DNA of 64,000 bases from Larix kaempferi (Eukaryota; Streptophyta; Pinopsida; Pinales; Pinaceae), in the NCBI GenBank assembly GCA_027924585.1, contig BSBM01000592.1, positions 8,378,501 to 8,442,500 on the forward strand. The letters are read 5' to 3'. Shown one piece after another: positions 32,370 to 43,122 of this stretch; position 1 is the first letter of the stretch; every line of letters begins with the position of its first letter. Made by a program: the position numbers and the translations under genes. Below the pieces are notes generated by a model. It saw only the letters and a program-made list of their open reading frames with translations, searched no databases and was not told the DNA's origin.

Positions 32370-35300
32370 TGTTGGACACACCGAGCACACTGAGAGGGGG
32401 GGGTGAACAGTGTGTATAGCTTTTTATTACTTTTTCAACTTTAACAATCATCAACTGCTTCTTCAATACATCATTCATTAATGTATTACCACATTATCAT
32501 TATATCATCAGCATTATTAACAATTACAGCTCATCATCACATATCATCATATCATCATCACATAGGAAGCATAGCAAAACACAGTACACAAGATTTTTAC
32601 GTGGAAACCCAAGTCCTGGGGGAAAAACCACGGAAGCCTTTATAATAATAATTTACCAGCAACAACTGGAAGGAGGCAACAACCCCCTTTGTTACAAAGA
32701 CTTCAATTCTCCAGCTACAACTGGAAGGAGGCTACAACCCCCTGGTTTACAGGCTACAACCTGAAGGAAGCCTTAGCTCCCTCAATTTCCTTGCCCCGTC
32801 CTGCCACCCTGATACGAAGATAGATACTGATATGAATCAAAACCGCACTGATCCTGCGGACCTATTAACCAACACCTGCACCACACTGCTCAACCACTGT
32901 CACTGCTCATCAACTGACCACTGTCATCAATTGTTCACTGCTCATTCACAGCTCATCAACTGTTCACTGACCACTGCACCATAACTGTGCAACTTTGCTC
33001 ATCAACTAATCAGTCTGTCTGTACCAATCAATCTGCTGTTCACATCATCTGAATCAGTAATCTGAGTTCAATCAGCTATATACCAGACCACCTGGGTCAA
33101 ACCAACTGCTCATACAACTCAACCAATCCGAGTCAAACCAACTCATACAACTATGCCAACCTGCTCAGCTGCTCAAATCTCATAGACCACAACTGCTTCT
33201 TTGCTCATTGGGTAACATACTTTCTTGCTTGATCGAGACAGGGTTAAGATAGTACAATCACAGCTCATCAAGCAACAACCAATACAATAACTCATCCAAT
33301 CATACTCAACTTAATGACACCACAACCAACTTGATCTTAGTCAGGGAAGACTCAATCAACAAGACAAACCTCAACCAACTAACCCCAGCTTAGAAGATAA
33401 GAGACTTAACCAACACTGTCAAACTCAATCAATCTCAAAGCTCTCAGACAAGAAGGACTTTTTGACTTCATTTAAATCAAGTCAACAACCCAATCAATAT
33501 AGATGACTGTAGGGCATTGTCTGATAGAAGAGATTAAAGAAACTTTCCCAAGCATTGATTGTACAGAATGACTCTTGTAGAAAACCCAATTGCTTTGTGT
33601 GCTTCTTGTATGAGCTGGATTTCAAAAGATCACACTATCCTACAGCATGATTAATGCTGCAAACTTCCTAGATATTCTCAGACTGCCTTCATTGGTTCAG
33701 ATTTTGTGTACAGAGGTAAGAAGTCAACCTGCTGCTCGGATTCCCAAGAGATCAAATAATTTGGTGCTGTAGATACCAAAATAAATCTTCTACTGTAACC
33801 TGTGGATACTTCTACTGTAACCTGCAAATGCCTCAGAAAAAAGCCAGACTGTAACCTGCGGATGCCTCAGAAAAAAAATCAGACTGTAACCTGCAGATTC
33901 CTCATTAGTTTCCCCGAATTTTCAGAGTACTGTTCACTGTCAAAGCACACTGTCATTAGCTTATCAATGTCATCATATAGCTATCTCTGTCACTGTCAAA
34001 CCCTTTGTACATCTAGCTATCAAATCAAACTGCTGCTTGGTCAAGTCACTATCATCACACTGTCACTATCATGCACATCATTGCCATTTAATCACTGCTG
34101 TCACAAGTCACTTCACTTCACTTTCATTTGGTTGTCATGTCATTATTAATGCAAACTCAATGCATGTCAACTTGTCTAGTCAAGGCTTGTCATAGTATCA
34201 AATCAAATAAGAATTATGCTCAAAGATGCTTTTGAATTTATCAACATTCACATTCAGCCCCAAATGATCTCAGATATCAAGGATAAAACATTGTGTTCTT
34301 CATCATTATTCTGTCAAGCACATCACAAACATGTTTTTAAATCCATGTATAGTTGACTTCCCTAGATGATCAAATCTGCATCATCATTTTCAGCATTCTG
34401 TCCAGCATATTAATCAACCATAGTTGTCATCAAACTGTCCTCAAGTGTCTTCAAGCTAGTTTAACCAAGTGCTCAAGCACTACTGCTATTGATCAATGAT
34501 CTTGTCAAGTATATGCTGTAGCTGCCCTGTGGCTTTAGTGAGGAGACAATCTAATTTCTGAAACAACCCGAAATGTGCCTGAGGAGAGAGCCCGAATTTG
34601 CAGACAACCCAAAATCTGCAGAGGTATGACAGTCCGAAAATGCAGAGGTATCAGAGCCCGAAATTATGCAGAGGAGAGACAGTTCAGAAACCTCATAAAG
34701 CAACCCGAGTTCAACAAGGAAGCAGCCCAAATTTCAGAGATGATAAAACAAGAACACTGCTGTGGTTGCCTCAGAAAATAGAGATGAAAAAAAATTACTG
34801 TCCACTGTAGCTGCTACAGTATACCCGAAAATTTCAGAGCTGGATTATCACATACTTTTTTTTTGCACAAATGAAGGGCTAGGCGTCCAAGTATTTATAC
34901 ACAAACTTGTGAACAAACTCCAAGCTGGCCGACTTCACAAAGATAAAAAAAATTAATTAATACTTTTTTTATTAGGCTGGCCGACCTTACAATAAGGGTA
35001 ACATTGCCACACACTTTCAAAAATCAATATCTCTCCAACCGTGAGGAGTTAGAGGGCAATCTACATATCAACGGAAAGGTCTTGACGAGGACAATCTTCC
35101 TATGAGGGTTTTGCTTGCATTGGTAGAGTCCATCAACTTTGTTTTTTTCAATTTTTGCAGGACATTAGAAATTGTTTTGATAAATGTTTGAATGTTTATT
35201 CAAGCACTTATAAGGGCTTTAAGGCCATGCACAAGTGTTTCATTACCATATGACTTCATCATTATTGAGCAAGAGGGCTTCTTTGAAGGCTATGTGGGTT

Positions 35301-36157
35301 CTATCATCCAATATCCAAGGACAAGGGCTTCAAAGCCATCTTCAAAGTATGTGTAGGTTCAAGACTTTCTTCAATGTTACAAGGTCATCATGTGGGCTTA
35401 AAGACCACCAAATGAGGGCTTCAAGGACTAATCTTTTAAGGAGTCAAGGGTATACATGAAGGCTTCAACACATCAAGAGTGAGGGCTTAAGTGCATCAAC
35501 TTCAAGAACCTCTTCAAGTGCAATGGGCTCCATAATCGAGGATTTCTTGTCAAGGGCTTCATCATAGCAACAAGGGATTCTTCTACACTCTTGTGGGCTT
35601 AAGGACCAACAATCAAAAGGACTCCAAGTGTGTGGGTTCCATGACAATGTTAGGGGTTTCAAAACCATCTATATTAGGGCACCATCATCATACAAACAAG
35701 ACAAATGCTTCAAGGTTTACTTGGTGCAAGGTGAGGGCTCCAATGCCTAGGTATGTGGGCTTAAGGACAAAGCTTCCAGGTGTAAGGGCACAAGTCAACT
35801 GTGTATGGGTTCCAAGGATTATGCTATTGCATCATCCAACAAATAAGAAGACCACTACAAGTATAGATACCTTCAATCAAAAGACAACTGAGAGCAAGGA
35901 TACAACAATGGACTCAATGGGACCAAGATACAACTTAGGGGTACTCAACCAAGTTAATGGGTAGCCAGGGCTTTTGGCATTGTCCCAAGGCCTCCAAGGG
36001 CTTCAAGCTTGGGCTTGGACAAAGTCAAAAGGTCTCCTCTGACACAGACAACCACAAACCAAATACTAACCCTCAAGGGCTCCACAAGGGGCACCAAGAC
36101 TTAACTGTTGGCATCAATGACCAGGCACTGTTGGCATCAATGACAACTTAATCAACA
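32370..36157 (-). repeat. 3' LTR of element D (3788 bp)
   Basis: Plus-strand ends TGTTGGACACACC and TTAATCAACA. Internal features: ~30-bp repeats 'ctgtaacctgcagatgcctc' type at 33795-33900; a cluster of 'cccgaaatt.tgcagagg' words at 34560-34740; a minus-strand TATA box at 34892-34900; and many 'gggcttcaagg' words from 35210 to 36010. Open stretches of 60-123 codons inside are repeated exactly in the other LTR but have no recognised domain. Confidence 0.96.
34892..34900 (-). promoter_or_regulatory. TATA box of the element D LTR
   Basis: Minus strand GTGTATAAATACTTGG. The same TGTGTATAAATA string occurs in the LTR of element E (56454-56465). The copy in the right LTR, at 40896-40904, would drive the element. 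Confidence 0.65.
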
Positions 36158-36184
36158 ATCTCCCCCTTTGTCATTGATGACAAC
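36130..36184 (-). promoter_or_regulatory. Stem-loop enclosing the polypurine tract and LTR start of element D
   Basis: Arms 36130-36146 and 36168-36184 are 17 bases each and pair at 16 positions (GTTGTCATCAATGACAA with TTGTCATTGATGCCAAC on the minus strand). The 21-base loop holds AGGGGGAGAT followed by the LTR start TGTTGATTAAG. The same design, with different arm sequence, occurs in element E at 63104-63158. Confidence 0.75.
36160..36170 (-). other. Polypurine tract of element D
   Basis: CAAAGGGGGAG on the minus strand, two bases (AT) before the 3' LTR. Four more GGGGGAG tracts lie upstream in the 3' UTR, with their C-runs at 36231, 36279, 36296 and 36364 on the plus strand. Confidence 0.85.
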
Positions 36185-36468
36185 ACTCAAACTCCTTTTC
36201 AGAACAATCTCTCCCTATCACAGTTTCTCTCCCCCTTTGGCATCAATGGCAAAGGGAACATCCTTTGACAATACAGCTCCCCCTCAGGGCATGCTCCCCC
36301 TGTCAACAACTTCTCTTCCTTTTTGCATCAATGGCAACGAGAACTTTCTTTAGCAATACTGCTCCCCCTATCACTGGGCACTGCTGCTACTTATATGCTG
36401 GAACCAACTACTGTAGGATAATCAAGTACATAGCTCCTTTTACACTTCATAACACTGATCGATAGTCT
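36171..36468 (-). other. 3' UTR of element D with repeated purine tracts
   Basis: Only ~300 bp between gag stop and the purine tract. Contains four extra GGGGGAG tracts. The one at 36231 is preceded (minus strand) by the palindrome-like CTTTGCCATTGATGCCAAAG, a variant of the sequence before the true polypurine tract. Confidence 0.65.
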
Positions 36469-38307
36469 TCAAAGTGGTATTGGGTTTTTCCCAATATTTT
36501 CATCATTTCTGTTTTGATCATTGGTGCAATCTACTGACTTTATTTTCCATACTTTGGTAGGCTGATCACTGTTCATGACATTCGGTTGAACTTGTTTTCT
36601 TCTCCAAAGTTTAACTTCTCCCTGCATCCTGCAATGTTTCGCAAAATGACCATAATGATAACAATTATAACATTGAACGGAAAACATACCTTGATTTATA
36701 TCCAGAATTATTCTGTCATGAGTTCTGCAATGGATGGCTTTGTGACCATAGTTGTTACACTTGTAGCAGTGACCACTGAACATCATGGGATCTCCCTGAG
36801 CAAAGGATCTTCTTTGTGATGCAAGTTCTCTGTTTCTATTCTTCCTTGAATCTTGCTGATCATGGGATCTACTGAAAATATCTGTATAACTATTAGCCTT
36901 TTCTTCTTTTTCCCTGGAACTTTTACTTTCTTCAATGTTCTTTTCAATCTTTGAATTTGTCTTCAACTGAGCAACTGCCTTGTTCAGATCTTCCTTTAGA
37001 GAGAGGATCTTCAATTCTTGCTTTTGACAAATTTCTATCTTTTCTTGGAGTTGTCTTGTTAGGTCTTCTTCAATTTTCTTGACTTCTTCTATATGTTCTT
37101 TCAGATCAATGACAATACTGTCTTCTATTTGTCCTTTTATTTCTTGATTTTCTTTTCTGAGTTCCGAGAGTTCCTTTTCAAAGTCAAAATTCGTCAGACA
37201 TACCTTTCGTAATTCTATCTTCAAGGATTTGATTTCATCTTCTTGTTTTCTTCTTGTTTTCTCTTCAATCTCATGATTGAAATGAATTCCCGTTTTGTCA
37301 CTTGGATCTTCTTTCTGACTGGCGGATCTTTCCTTCTGCATTTTTTCAAGTAAGATACTGATCTCACTATCTTTGTCTTGAAGCTTGCGAGTCAATTCTT
37401 TCTCCTTATCTTCTAGCTGTCTTCTGAGCTTGTCAATTTCTTCTGATTGTCTTTTATTTTCAACAACAGACTTCTCAAGTTGATCTTTCAGAGAGTTGGA
37501 TATGGCTTCTTTGATTCTGGTAGCTTCTTCAACTTGGAGATTTAGATCAATTATAGTCTGTGTGGCTTTCTCAGATTCTTCTTGATTCCTCTTCTCAGAT
37601 TTGTCCAATTGTTCTTGTAATACCTGGTTCTGTTTACAAAGTTTCTCAACCTTTTGCAAAGCATTAGTAATATCATTGTTTAAACAGTCATTTCCATCAT
37701 TTATCAAGAAACAATGAGATTCATCACATTTTGATGTATTACAATCTATGAATTTTGAATAGCACTTATCCTCTATACCTGATAGACATATTTCTTCAAA
37801 AACATTACAAACAGGGTGTTCAATAGACTTACCTTCATACTTACCTGGAACTTGTACTGACCTTTCTATGGAGTTGTCTTCTGCTTTTTGTTCTTCAAGT
37901 TGATCTAACTTCAGTGACAATTCTTCAATTGAGTTGCACTTTCCTATTTTCTTCTTTTGGAGATCTGTCAGATCTGCAGTCATGAGTTTCATAACTTCCT
38001 CTTCATGTTCCTTAGAGGAGTAGAGATGTTCTATTTTGAGCCATAGTTTCTTAGCAGTGTTGCATTTTCCAATTTTCTCTTTTATGGAATCTGATAAGCT
38101 TTCAAGAATGGATTCCATAGCCATTGAATTATTTTTCCTTGCTTCCTTCTGAGCTGTTGTTTTCACTTTCTTCGGATGATCGTACCCACTAAGCACTGAA
38201 TGCCATACTCCACTGCCTTCTGCTTCAAGATAACCTTGCATTCTTCTTTTCCAGATCAAGTAATTTGTCCCACAAAACAATGGTGCTCCATTCACTGAGA
38301 ACCCCAT
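36469..38307 (-). CDS. Gag polyprotein with long coiled coil and two zinc knuckles (element D)
   Basis: Intact 612-residue frame from an ATG (MGFSVNGAPLFCGTNYLIWK). Residues 1-110 resemble copia Gag N-termini: NYLIWKRRMQGYLE, AMESILESLSDSIKEKIG, NTAKKLWLKIEHLY. Residues ~200-470 are a very charged, heptad-rich stretch predicted by eye to be coiled coil (for example LQEQLDKSEKRNQEESEKAT). Two CX2CX4HX4C knuckles follow at 514-527 (CYKCNNYGHKAIHC) and 546-559 (CYNCYHYGHFAKHC), then a basic tail with VWKIK. No protease or other pol domain is fused or downstream. Gag would form particles and bind element RNA. The long coiled coil between capsid-like and nucleocapsid parts is unusual. The frame's integrity agrees with recent mobility. 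Confidence 0.93.
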   Translation of the reverse strand: MGFSVNGAPLFCGTNYLIWKRRMQGYLEAEGSGVWHSVLSGYDHPKKVKTTAQKEARKNNSMAMESILESLSDSIKEKIGKCNTAKKLWLKIEHLYSSKEHEEEVMKLMTADLTDLQKKKIGKCNSIEELSLKLDQLEEQKAEDNSIERSVQVPGKYEGKSIEHPVCNVFEEICLSGIEDKCYSKFIDCNTSKCDESHCFLINDGNDCLNNDITNALQKVEKLCKQNQVLQEQLDKSEKRNQEESEKATQTIIDLNLQVEEATRIKEAISNSLKDQLEKSVVENKRQSEEIDKLRRQLEDKEKELTRKLQDKDSEISILLEKMQKERSASQKEDPSDKTGIHFNHEIEEKTRRKQEDEIKSLKIELRKVCLTNFDFEKELSELRKENQEIKGQIEDSIVIDLKEHIEEVKKIEEDLTRQLQEKIEICQKQELKILSLKEDLNKAVAQLKTNSKIEKNIEESKSSREKEEKANSYTDIFSRSHDQQDSRKNRNRELASQRRSFAQGDPMMFSGHCYKCNNYGHKAIHCRTHDRIILDINQGMFSVQCYNCYHYGHFAKHCRMQGEVKLWRRKQVQPNVMNSDQPTKVWKIKSVDCTNDQNRNDENIGKNPIPL

Positions 38308-38358
38308 GGTGTGTCAAGGATCTACTTCAAGCTGGTAAGGCTTTTCTGTGAAGGACCC

Positions 38359-38370
38359 GCTCTGATACCA
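38359..38370 (-). other. Primer-binding site of element D
   Basis: Minus strand TGGTATCAGAGC, two bases (AT) after the end of the 5' LTR. Element E has the same two-base spacing. Confidence 0.93.
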
Positions 38371-38372
38371 AT

Positions 38373-41300
38373 TGTTGGACACACCGAGCACACTGAGAGG
38401 GGGGGGGTGAACAGTGTGTATAGCTTTTTATTACTTTTTCAACTTTAACAATCATCAACTGCTTCTTCAATACATCATTCATTAATGTATTACCACATTA
38501 TCATTATATCATCAGCATTATTAACAATTACAGCTCATCATCACATATCATCATATCATCATCACATAGGAAGCATAGCAAAACACAGTACACAAGATTT
38601 TTACGTGGAAACCCAAGTCCTGGGGGAAAAACCACGGAAGCCTTTATAATAATAATTTACCAGCAACAACTGGAAGGAGGCAACAACCCCCTTTGTTACA
38701 AAGACTTCAATTCTCCAGCTACAACTGGAAGGAGGCTACAACCCCCTGGTTTACAGGCTACAACCTGAAGGAAGCCTTAGCTCCCTCAATTTCCTTGCCC
38801 CGTCCTGCCACCCTGATACGAAGATAGATACTGATATGAATCAAAACCGCACTGATCCTGCGGACCTATTAACCAACACCTGCACCACACTGCTCAACCA
38901 CTGTCACTGCTCATCAACTGACCACTGTCATCAATTGTTCACTGCTCATTCACAGCTCATCAACTGTTCACTGACCACTGCACCATAACTGTGCAACTTT
39001 GCTCATCAACTAATCAATCTGTCTGTACCAATCAATCTGCTGTTCACATCATCTGAATCAGTAATCTGAGTTCAATCAGCTATATACCAGACCACCTGGG
39101 TCAAACCAACTGCTCATACAACTCAACCAATCCGAGTCAAACCAACTCATACAACTATGCCAACCTGCTCAGCTGCTCAAATCTCATAGACCACAACTGC
39201 TTCTTTGCTCATTGGGTAACATACTTTCTTGCTTGATCGAGACAGGGTTAAGATAGTACAATCACAGCTCATCAAGCAACAACCAATACAATAACTCATC
39301 CAATCATACTCAACTTAATGACACCACAACCAACTTGATCTTAGTCAGGGAAGACTCAATCAACAAGACAAACCTCAACCAACTAACCCCAGCTTAGAAG
39401 ATAAGAGACTTAACCAACACTGTCAAACTCAATCAATCTCAAAGCTCTCAGACAAGAAGGACTTTTTGACTTCATTTAAATCAAGTCAACAACCCAATCA
39501 ATATAGATGACTGTAGGGCATTGTCTGATAGAAGAGATTAAAGAAACTTTCCCAAGCATTGATTGTACAGAATGAATCTTGTAGAAAACCCAATTGCTTT
39601 GTGTGCTTCTTGTATGAGCTGGATTTCAAAAGATCACACTATCCTACAGCATGATTAATGCTGCAAACTTCCTAGATATTCTCAGACTGCCTTCATTGGT
39701 TCAGATTTTGTGTACAGAGGTAAGAAGTCAACCTGCTGCTCGGATTCCCAAGAGATCATATATTTTGGTGCTGTAGATACCAAAATAAATCTTCTACTGT
39801 AACCTGTGGATACTTCTACTGTAACCTGCAAATGCCTCGGAAAAAAGCCAGACTGTAACCTGCGGATGCCTCAGAAAAAAAATCAGACTGTAACCTGCAG
39901 ATTCCTCATTAGTTTCCCTGAATTTTCAGAGTACTGTTCACTGTCAAAGCACACTGTCATTAGCTTATCAATGTCATCATATAGCTATCTCTGTCACTGT
40001 CAAACCCTTTGTACATCTAGCTATCAAATCAAACTGCTGCTTGGTCAAGTCACTATCATCACACTGTCACTATCATGCACATCATTGCCATTTAATCACT
40101 GCTGTCACAAGTCACTTCACTTCACTTTCATTTGGTTGTCATGTCATTATTAATGCAAACTCAATGCATGTCAACTTGTCTAGTCAAGGCTTGTCATAGT
40201 ATCAAATCAAATAAGAATTATGCTCAAAGATGCTTTTGAATTTATCAACATTCACATTCAGCCCCAAATGATCTCAGATATCAAGGATAAAACATTGTGT
40301 TCTTCATCATTATTCTGTCAAGCACATCACAAACATGTTTTTAAATCCATGTATAGTTGACTTCCCTAGATGATCAAATCTGCATCATCATTTTCAGCAT
40401 TCTGTCCAGCATATTAATCAACCATAGTTGTCATCAAACTGTCCTCAAGTGTCTTCAAGCTAGTTTAACCAAGTGCTCAAGCACTACTGCTATTGATCAA
40501 TGATCTTGTCAAGTATATGCTGTAGCTGCCCTGTGGCTTTAGTGAGGAGACAATCTAATTTCTGAAACAACCCGAAATGTGCCTGAGGAGAGAGCCCGAA
40601 TTTGCAGACAACCCAAAATCTGCAGAGGTATGACAGTCCGAAAATGCAGAGGTATCAGAGCCCGAAATTATGCAGAGGAGAGACAGTTCAGAAACCTCAT
40701 AAAGCAACCCGAGTTCAACAAGGAAGCAGCCCAAATTTCAGAGATGATAAAACAAGAACACTGCTGTGGTTGCCTCAGAAAATAGAGATGAAAAAAAATT
40801 ACTGTCCACTGTAGCTGCTACAGTATACCCGAAAATTTCAGAGCTGGATTATCACATACTTTTTTTTTGCACAAATGAAGGGCTAGGCGTCCAAGTATTT
40901 ATACACAAACTTGTGAACAAACTCCAAGCTGGCCGACTTCACAAAGATAAAAAAAATTAATTAATACTTTTTTTATTAGGCTGGCCGACCTTACAATAAG
41001 GGTAACATTGCCACACACTTTCAAAAATCAATATCTCTCCAACCGTGAGGAGTTAGAGGGCAATCTACATATCAACGGAAAGGTCTTGACGAGGACAATC
41101 TTCCTATGAGGGTTTTGCTTGCATTGGTAGAGTCCATCAACTTTGTTTTTTTCAATTTTTGCAGGACATTAGAAATTGTTTTGATAAATGTTTGAATGTT
41201 TATTCAAGCACTTATAAGGGCTTTAAGGCCATGCACAAGTGTTTCATTACCATATGACTTCATCATTATTGAGCAAGAGGGCTTCTTTGAAGGCTATGTG

Positions 41301-42161
41301 GGTTCTATCATCCAATATCCAAGGACAAGGGCTTCAAAGCCATCTTCAAAGTATGTGTAGGTTCAAGACTTTCTTCAATGTTACAAGGTCATCATGTGGG
41401 CTTAAAGACCACCAAATGAGGGCTTCAAGGACTAATCTTTTAAGGAGTCAAGGGTATACATGAAGGCTTCAACACATCAAGAGTGAGGGCTTAAGTGCAT
41501 CAACTTCAAGAACCTCTTCAAGTGCAATGGGCTCCATAATCGAGGATTTCTTGTCAAGGGCTTCATCATAGCAACAAGGGATTCTTCTACACTCTTGTGG
41601 GCTTAAGGACCAACAATCAAAAGGACTCCAAGTGTGTGGGTTCCATGACAATGTTAGGGGTTTCAAAACCATCTATATTAGGGCACCATCATCATACAAA
41701 CAAGACAAATGCTTCAAGGTTTACTTGGTGCAAGGTGAGGGCTCCAATGCCTAGGTATGTGGGCTTAAGGACAAAGCTTCCAGGTGTAAGGGCACAAGTC
41801 AACTGTGTATGGGTTCCAAGGATTATGCTATTGCATCATCCAACAAATAAGAAGACCACTACAAGTATAGATACCTTCAATCAAAAGACAACTGAGAGCA
41901 AGGATACAACAATGGACTCAATGGGACCAAGATACAACTTAGGGGTACTCAACCAAGTTAATGGGTAGCCAGGGCTTTTGGCATTGTCCCAAGGCCTCCA
42001 AGGGCTTCAAGCTTGGGCTTGGACAAAGTCAAAAGGTCTCCTCTGACACAGACAACCACAAACCAAATACTAACCCTCAAGGGCTCCACAAGGGGCACCA
42101 AGACTTAACTGTTGGCATCAATGACCAGGCACTGTTGGCATCAATGACAACTTAATCAACA
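38373..42161 (-). repeat. 5' LTR of element D (3789 bp)
   Basis: Nearly identical to 32370-36157. Differences seen: one extra G in the G-run near 38400, and substitutions near 39012, 39574, 39757, 39761, 39838 and 39907. Its TATA box is at 40896-40904 on the minus strand, leaving about 2.5 kb of transcribed LTR before the primer-binding site. Confidence 0.96.
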
Positions 42162-42520
42162 ACCCAACATAGTCTTCTAGTTGTTCCCCTAGTCCTGTTA
42201 ATCCTTGTGAGCAGAAAGTGACTCCTACTTCACAAAAATGTTCAAGATTTTTAAGCCTCTCATCACAATACCTTGTTGTTATAATGTTGGGGTAAAATTC
42301 CATTGATGTTCCTATGTTATGGTTATAAACTGTAAGGCCAACACTTTTAAGATCCCTTGCTTGTTGGTTCTCCAACATACCCAAGGTGCAGCATACTTCC
42401 ATCTCCATACCCCTGATTTCTTTCACAAAGTCAAGAATTTGATTGAAGTTTGTCTTCCTACCCATCATATCCTCCCATGCAACACCCACGCTGACATTTG
42501 TGTCGCGTTCCTCTTTTTCC
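42162..42520 (-). pseudogene. BIO2: Biotin synthase pseudogene, middle part
   Basis: The minus strand reads GVAWEDMMGRKTNFNQILDF, VKEIRGMEMEVCCTLGMLEN, LTVYNHNIGTSMEFYPNIIT, TTRYCDERLKNLEH and GLGEQLEDYVG. This matches the middle of BioB (GAAWR, GRKTNFNQ, EVCCTLGML, AYNHNLDTS..YY..I.TTR, GLGE). The N-terminal part with the radical-SAM CxxxCxxC cluster site is absent, and upstream sequence no longer matches. Known active-site elements are altered (GAAWR to GVAWE; NHNLDTS to NHNIGTS). The frame runs into element D exactly at VG. Together with 32050-32369 it is a 5'-truncated, intronless copy of about 200 codons. Confidence 0.9.
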
Positions 42521-43114
42521 TTTTGATTTGACCTTCAAGCCATTTTGCTTATAGGCTCAATCCAAACTAACTCACAACCAAAATCTACGAGGAATCTTTC
42601 CTCGACTACCATATGCTTTAGCATTATATAATGACACACATAGGGAAAGCAAGTTCATTAACAAGACCATTATCAACCAATGAGTTGTCCACTTCACCCC
42701 CATGCTTAGAGATTTTGAACTTATCACCAAATGGATACCTACTAGGATAGATCCATCTTAAACCCGTATCTATCAAGCACCGAGAGGGATCCAATTTCTT
42801 GAGGTGTATTTCTTTTTTAAAATTTAAACTCAAAAAATTTGATCTCTCTTGATTGATGGATCCGGGTTTAAGTTTTAAGTTTTTATTTTATAAACGAACA
42901 TCTATTTTTTAATTACTTTTCATAATATTTTATTTTATGAACCAACATGGATTTTTGTTTTAAATACTTTCCATAATTTTTTATTTTATGAGCCGACATG
43001 AATTTTTTTAATTATTTTGTTACATCACAAACGTTACAACATCTCCCCCATACTGGTTTGTATATCACCTCGTTTCACTCAGTGCAATCACCCTCTTAAA
43101 TGTATTAGACAATT
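42521..43114. other. Unassigned flank between the biotin synthase remnant and the hAT element
   Basis: A 69-codon minus-strand open stretch (42624-42833) has no domain I recognise. 42840-43030 is AT-rich with repeated 'cataattttttattttatga(a/g)c(c/a)' words, about 65 bp apart. Confidence 0.4.
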
Positions 43115-43122
43115 GGACAAAG
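43115..43122. repeat. 8-bp target duplication of the short hAT element, left copy
   Basis: GGACAAAG; the right copy GGCCAAAG is at 44760-44767, one mismatch. Confidence 0.75.

Larger units (their letters stand above)
32370..42161 (-). mobile_element. Element D: gag-only LTR retrotransposon with giant LTRs
   Basis: A complete minus-strand element of 9792 bp. LTRs are 32370-36157 (3788 bp) and 38373-42161 (3789 bp), so about three quarters of the element is LTR. ACCCA flanks both sides. The Met-tRNA primer-binding site and a purine tract sit at the internal borders, each separated from the LTR by AT. The 2.2-kb interior holds one gene, an intact gag. There is no protease, integrase, RT or RNase H. 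This fits the TR-GAG class of non-autonomous elements (known concept), which would rely on pol from a partner. By eye the LTRs differ at about six bases and one G-run length, so insertion is recent. Confidence 0.95.

Noticed and set aside
33802-34149. 115-codon open frame present in both LTRs of D (again at 39806-40153)
   Set aside because: It is repeated only because LTRs are duplicated; includes a ~30-bp tandem repeat (CNLRMPQKKNQTVTC) and has no recognised domain. It is also antisense to the element.
35593-35964. 123-codon open frame in both LTRs of D (again at 41597-41968)
   Set aside because: Low-complexity LTR sequence antisense to element transcription; no domain or codon pattern of a gene.
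32050-42520. Functional biotin synthase gene with element D as a giant intron
   Set aside because: The coding sequence has at least three in-frame stops, lacks the N-terminal iron-sulfur motif and the last residues, so it cannot be an active gene.
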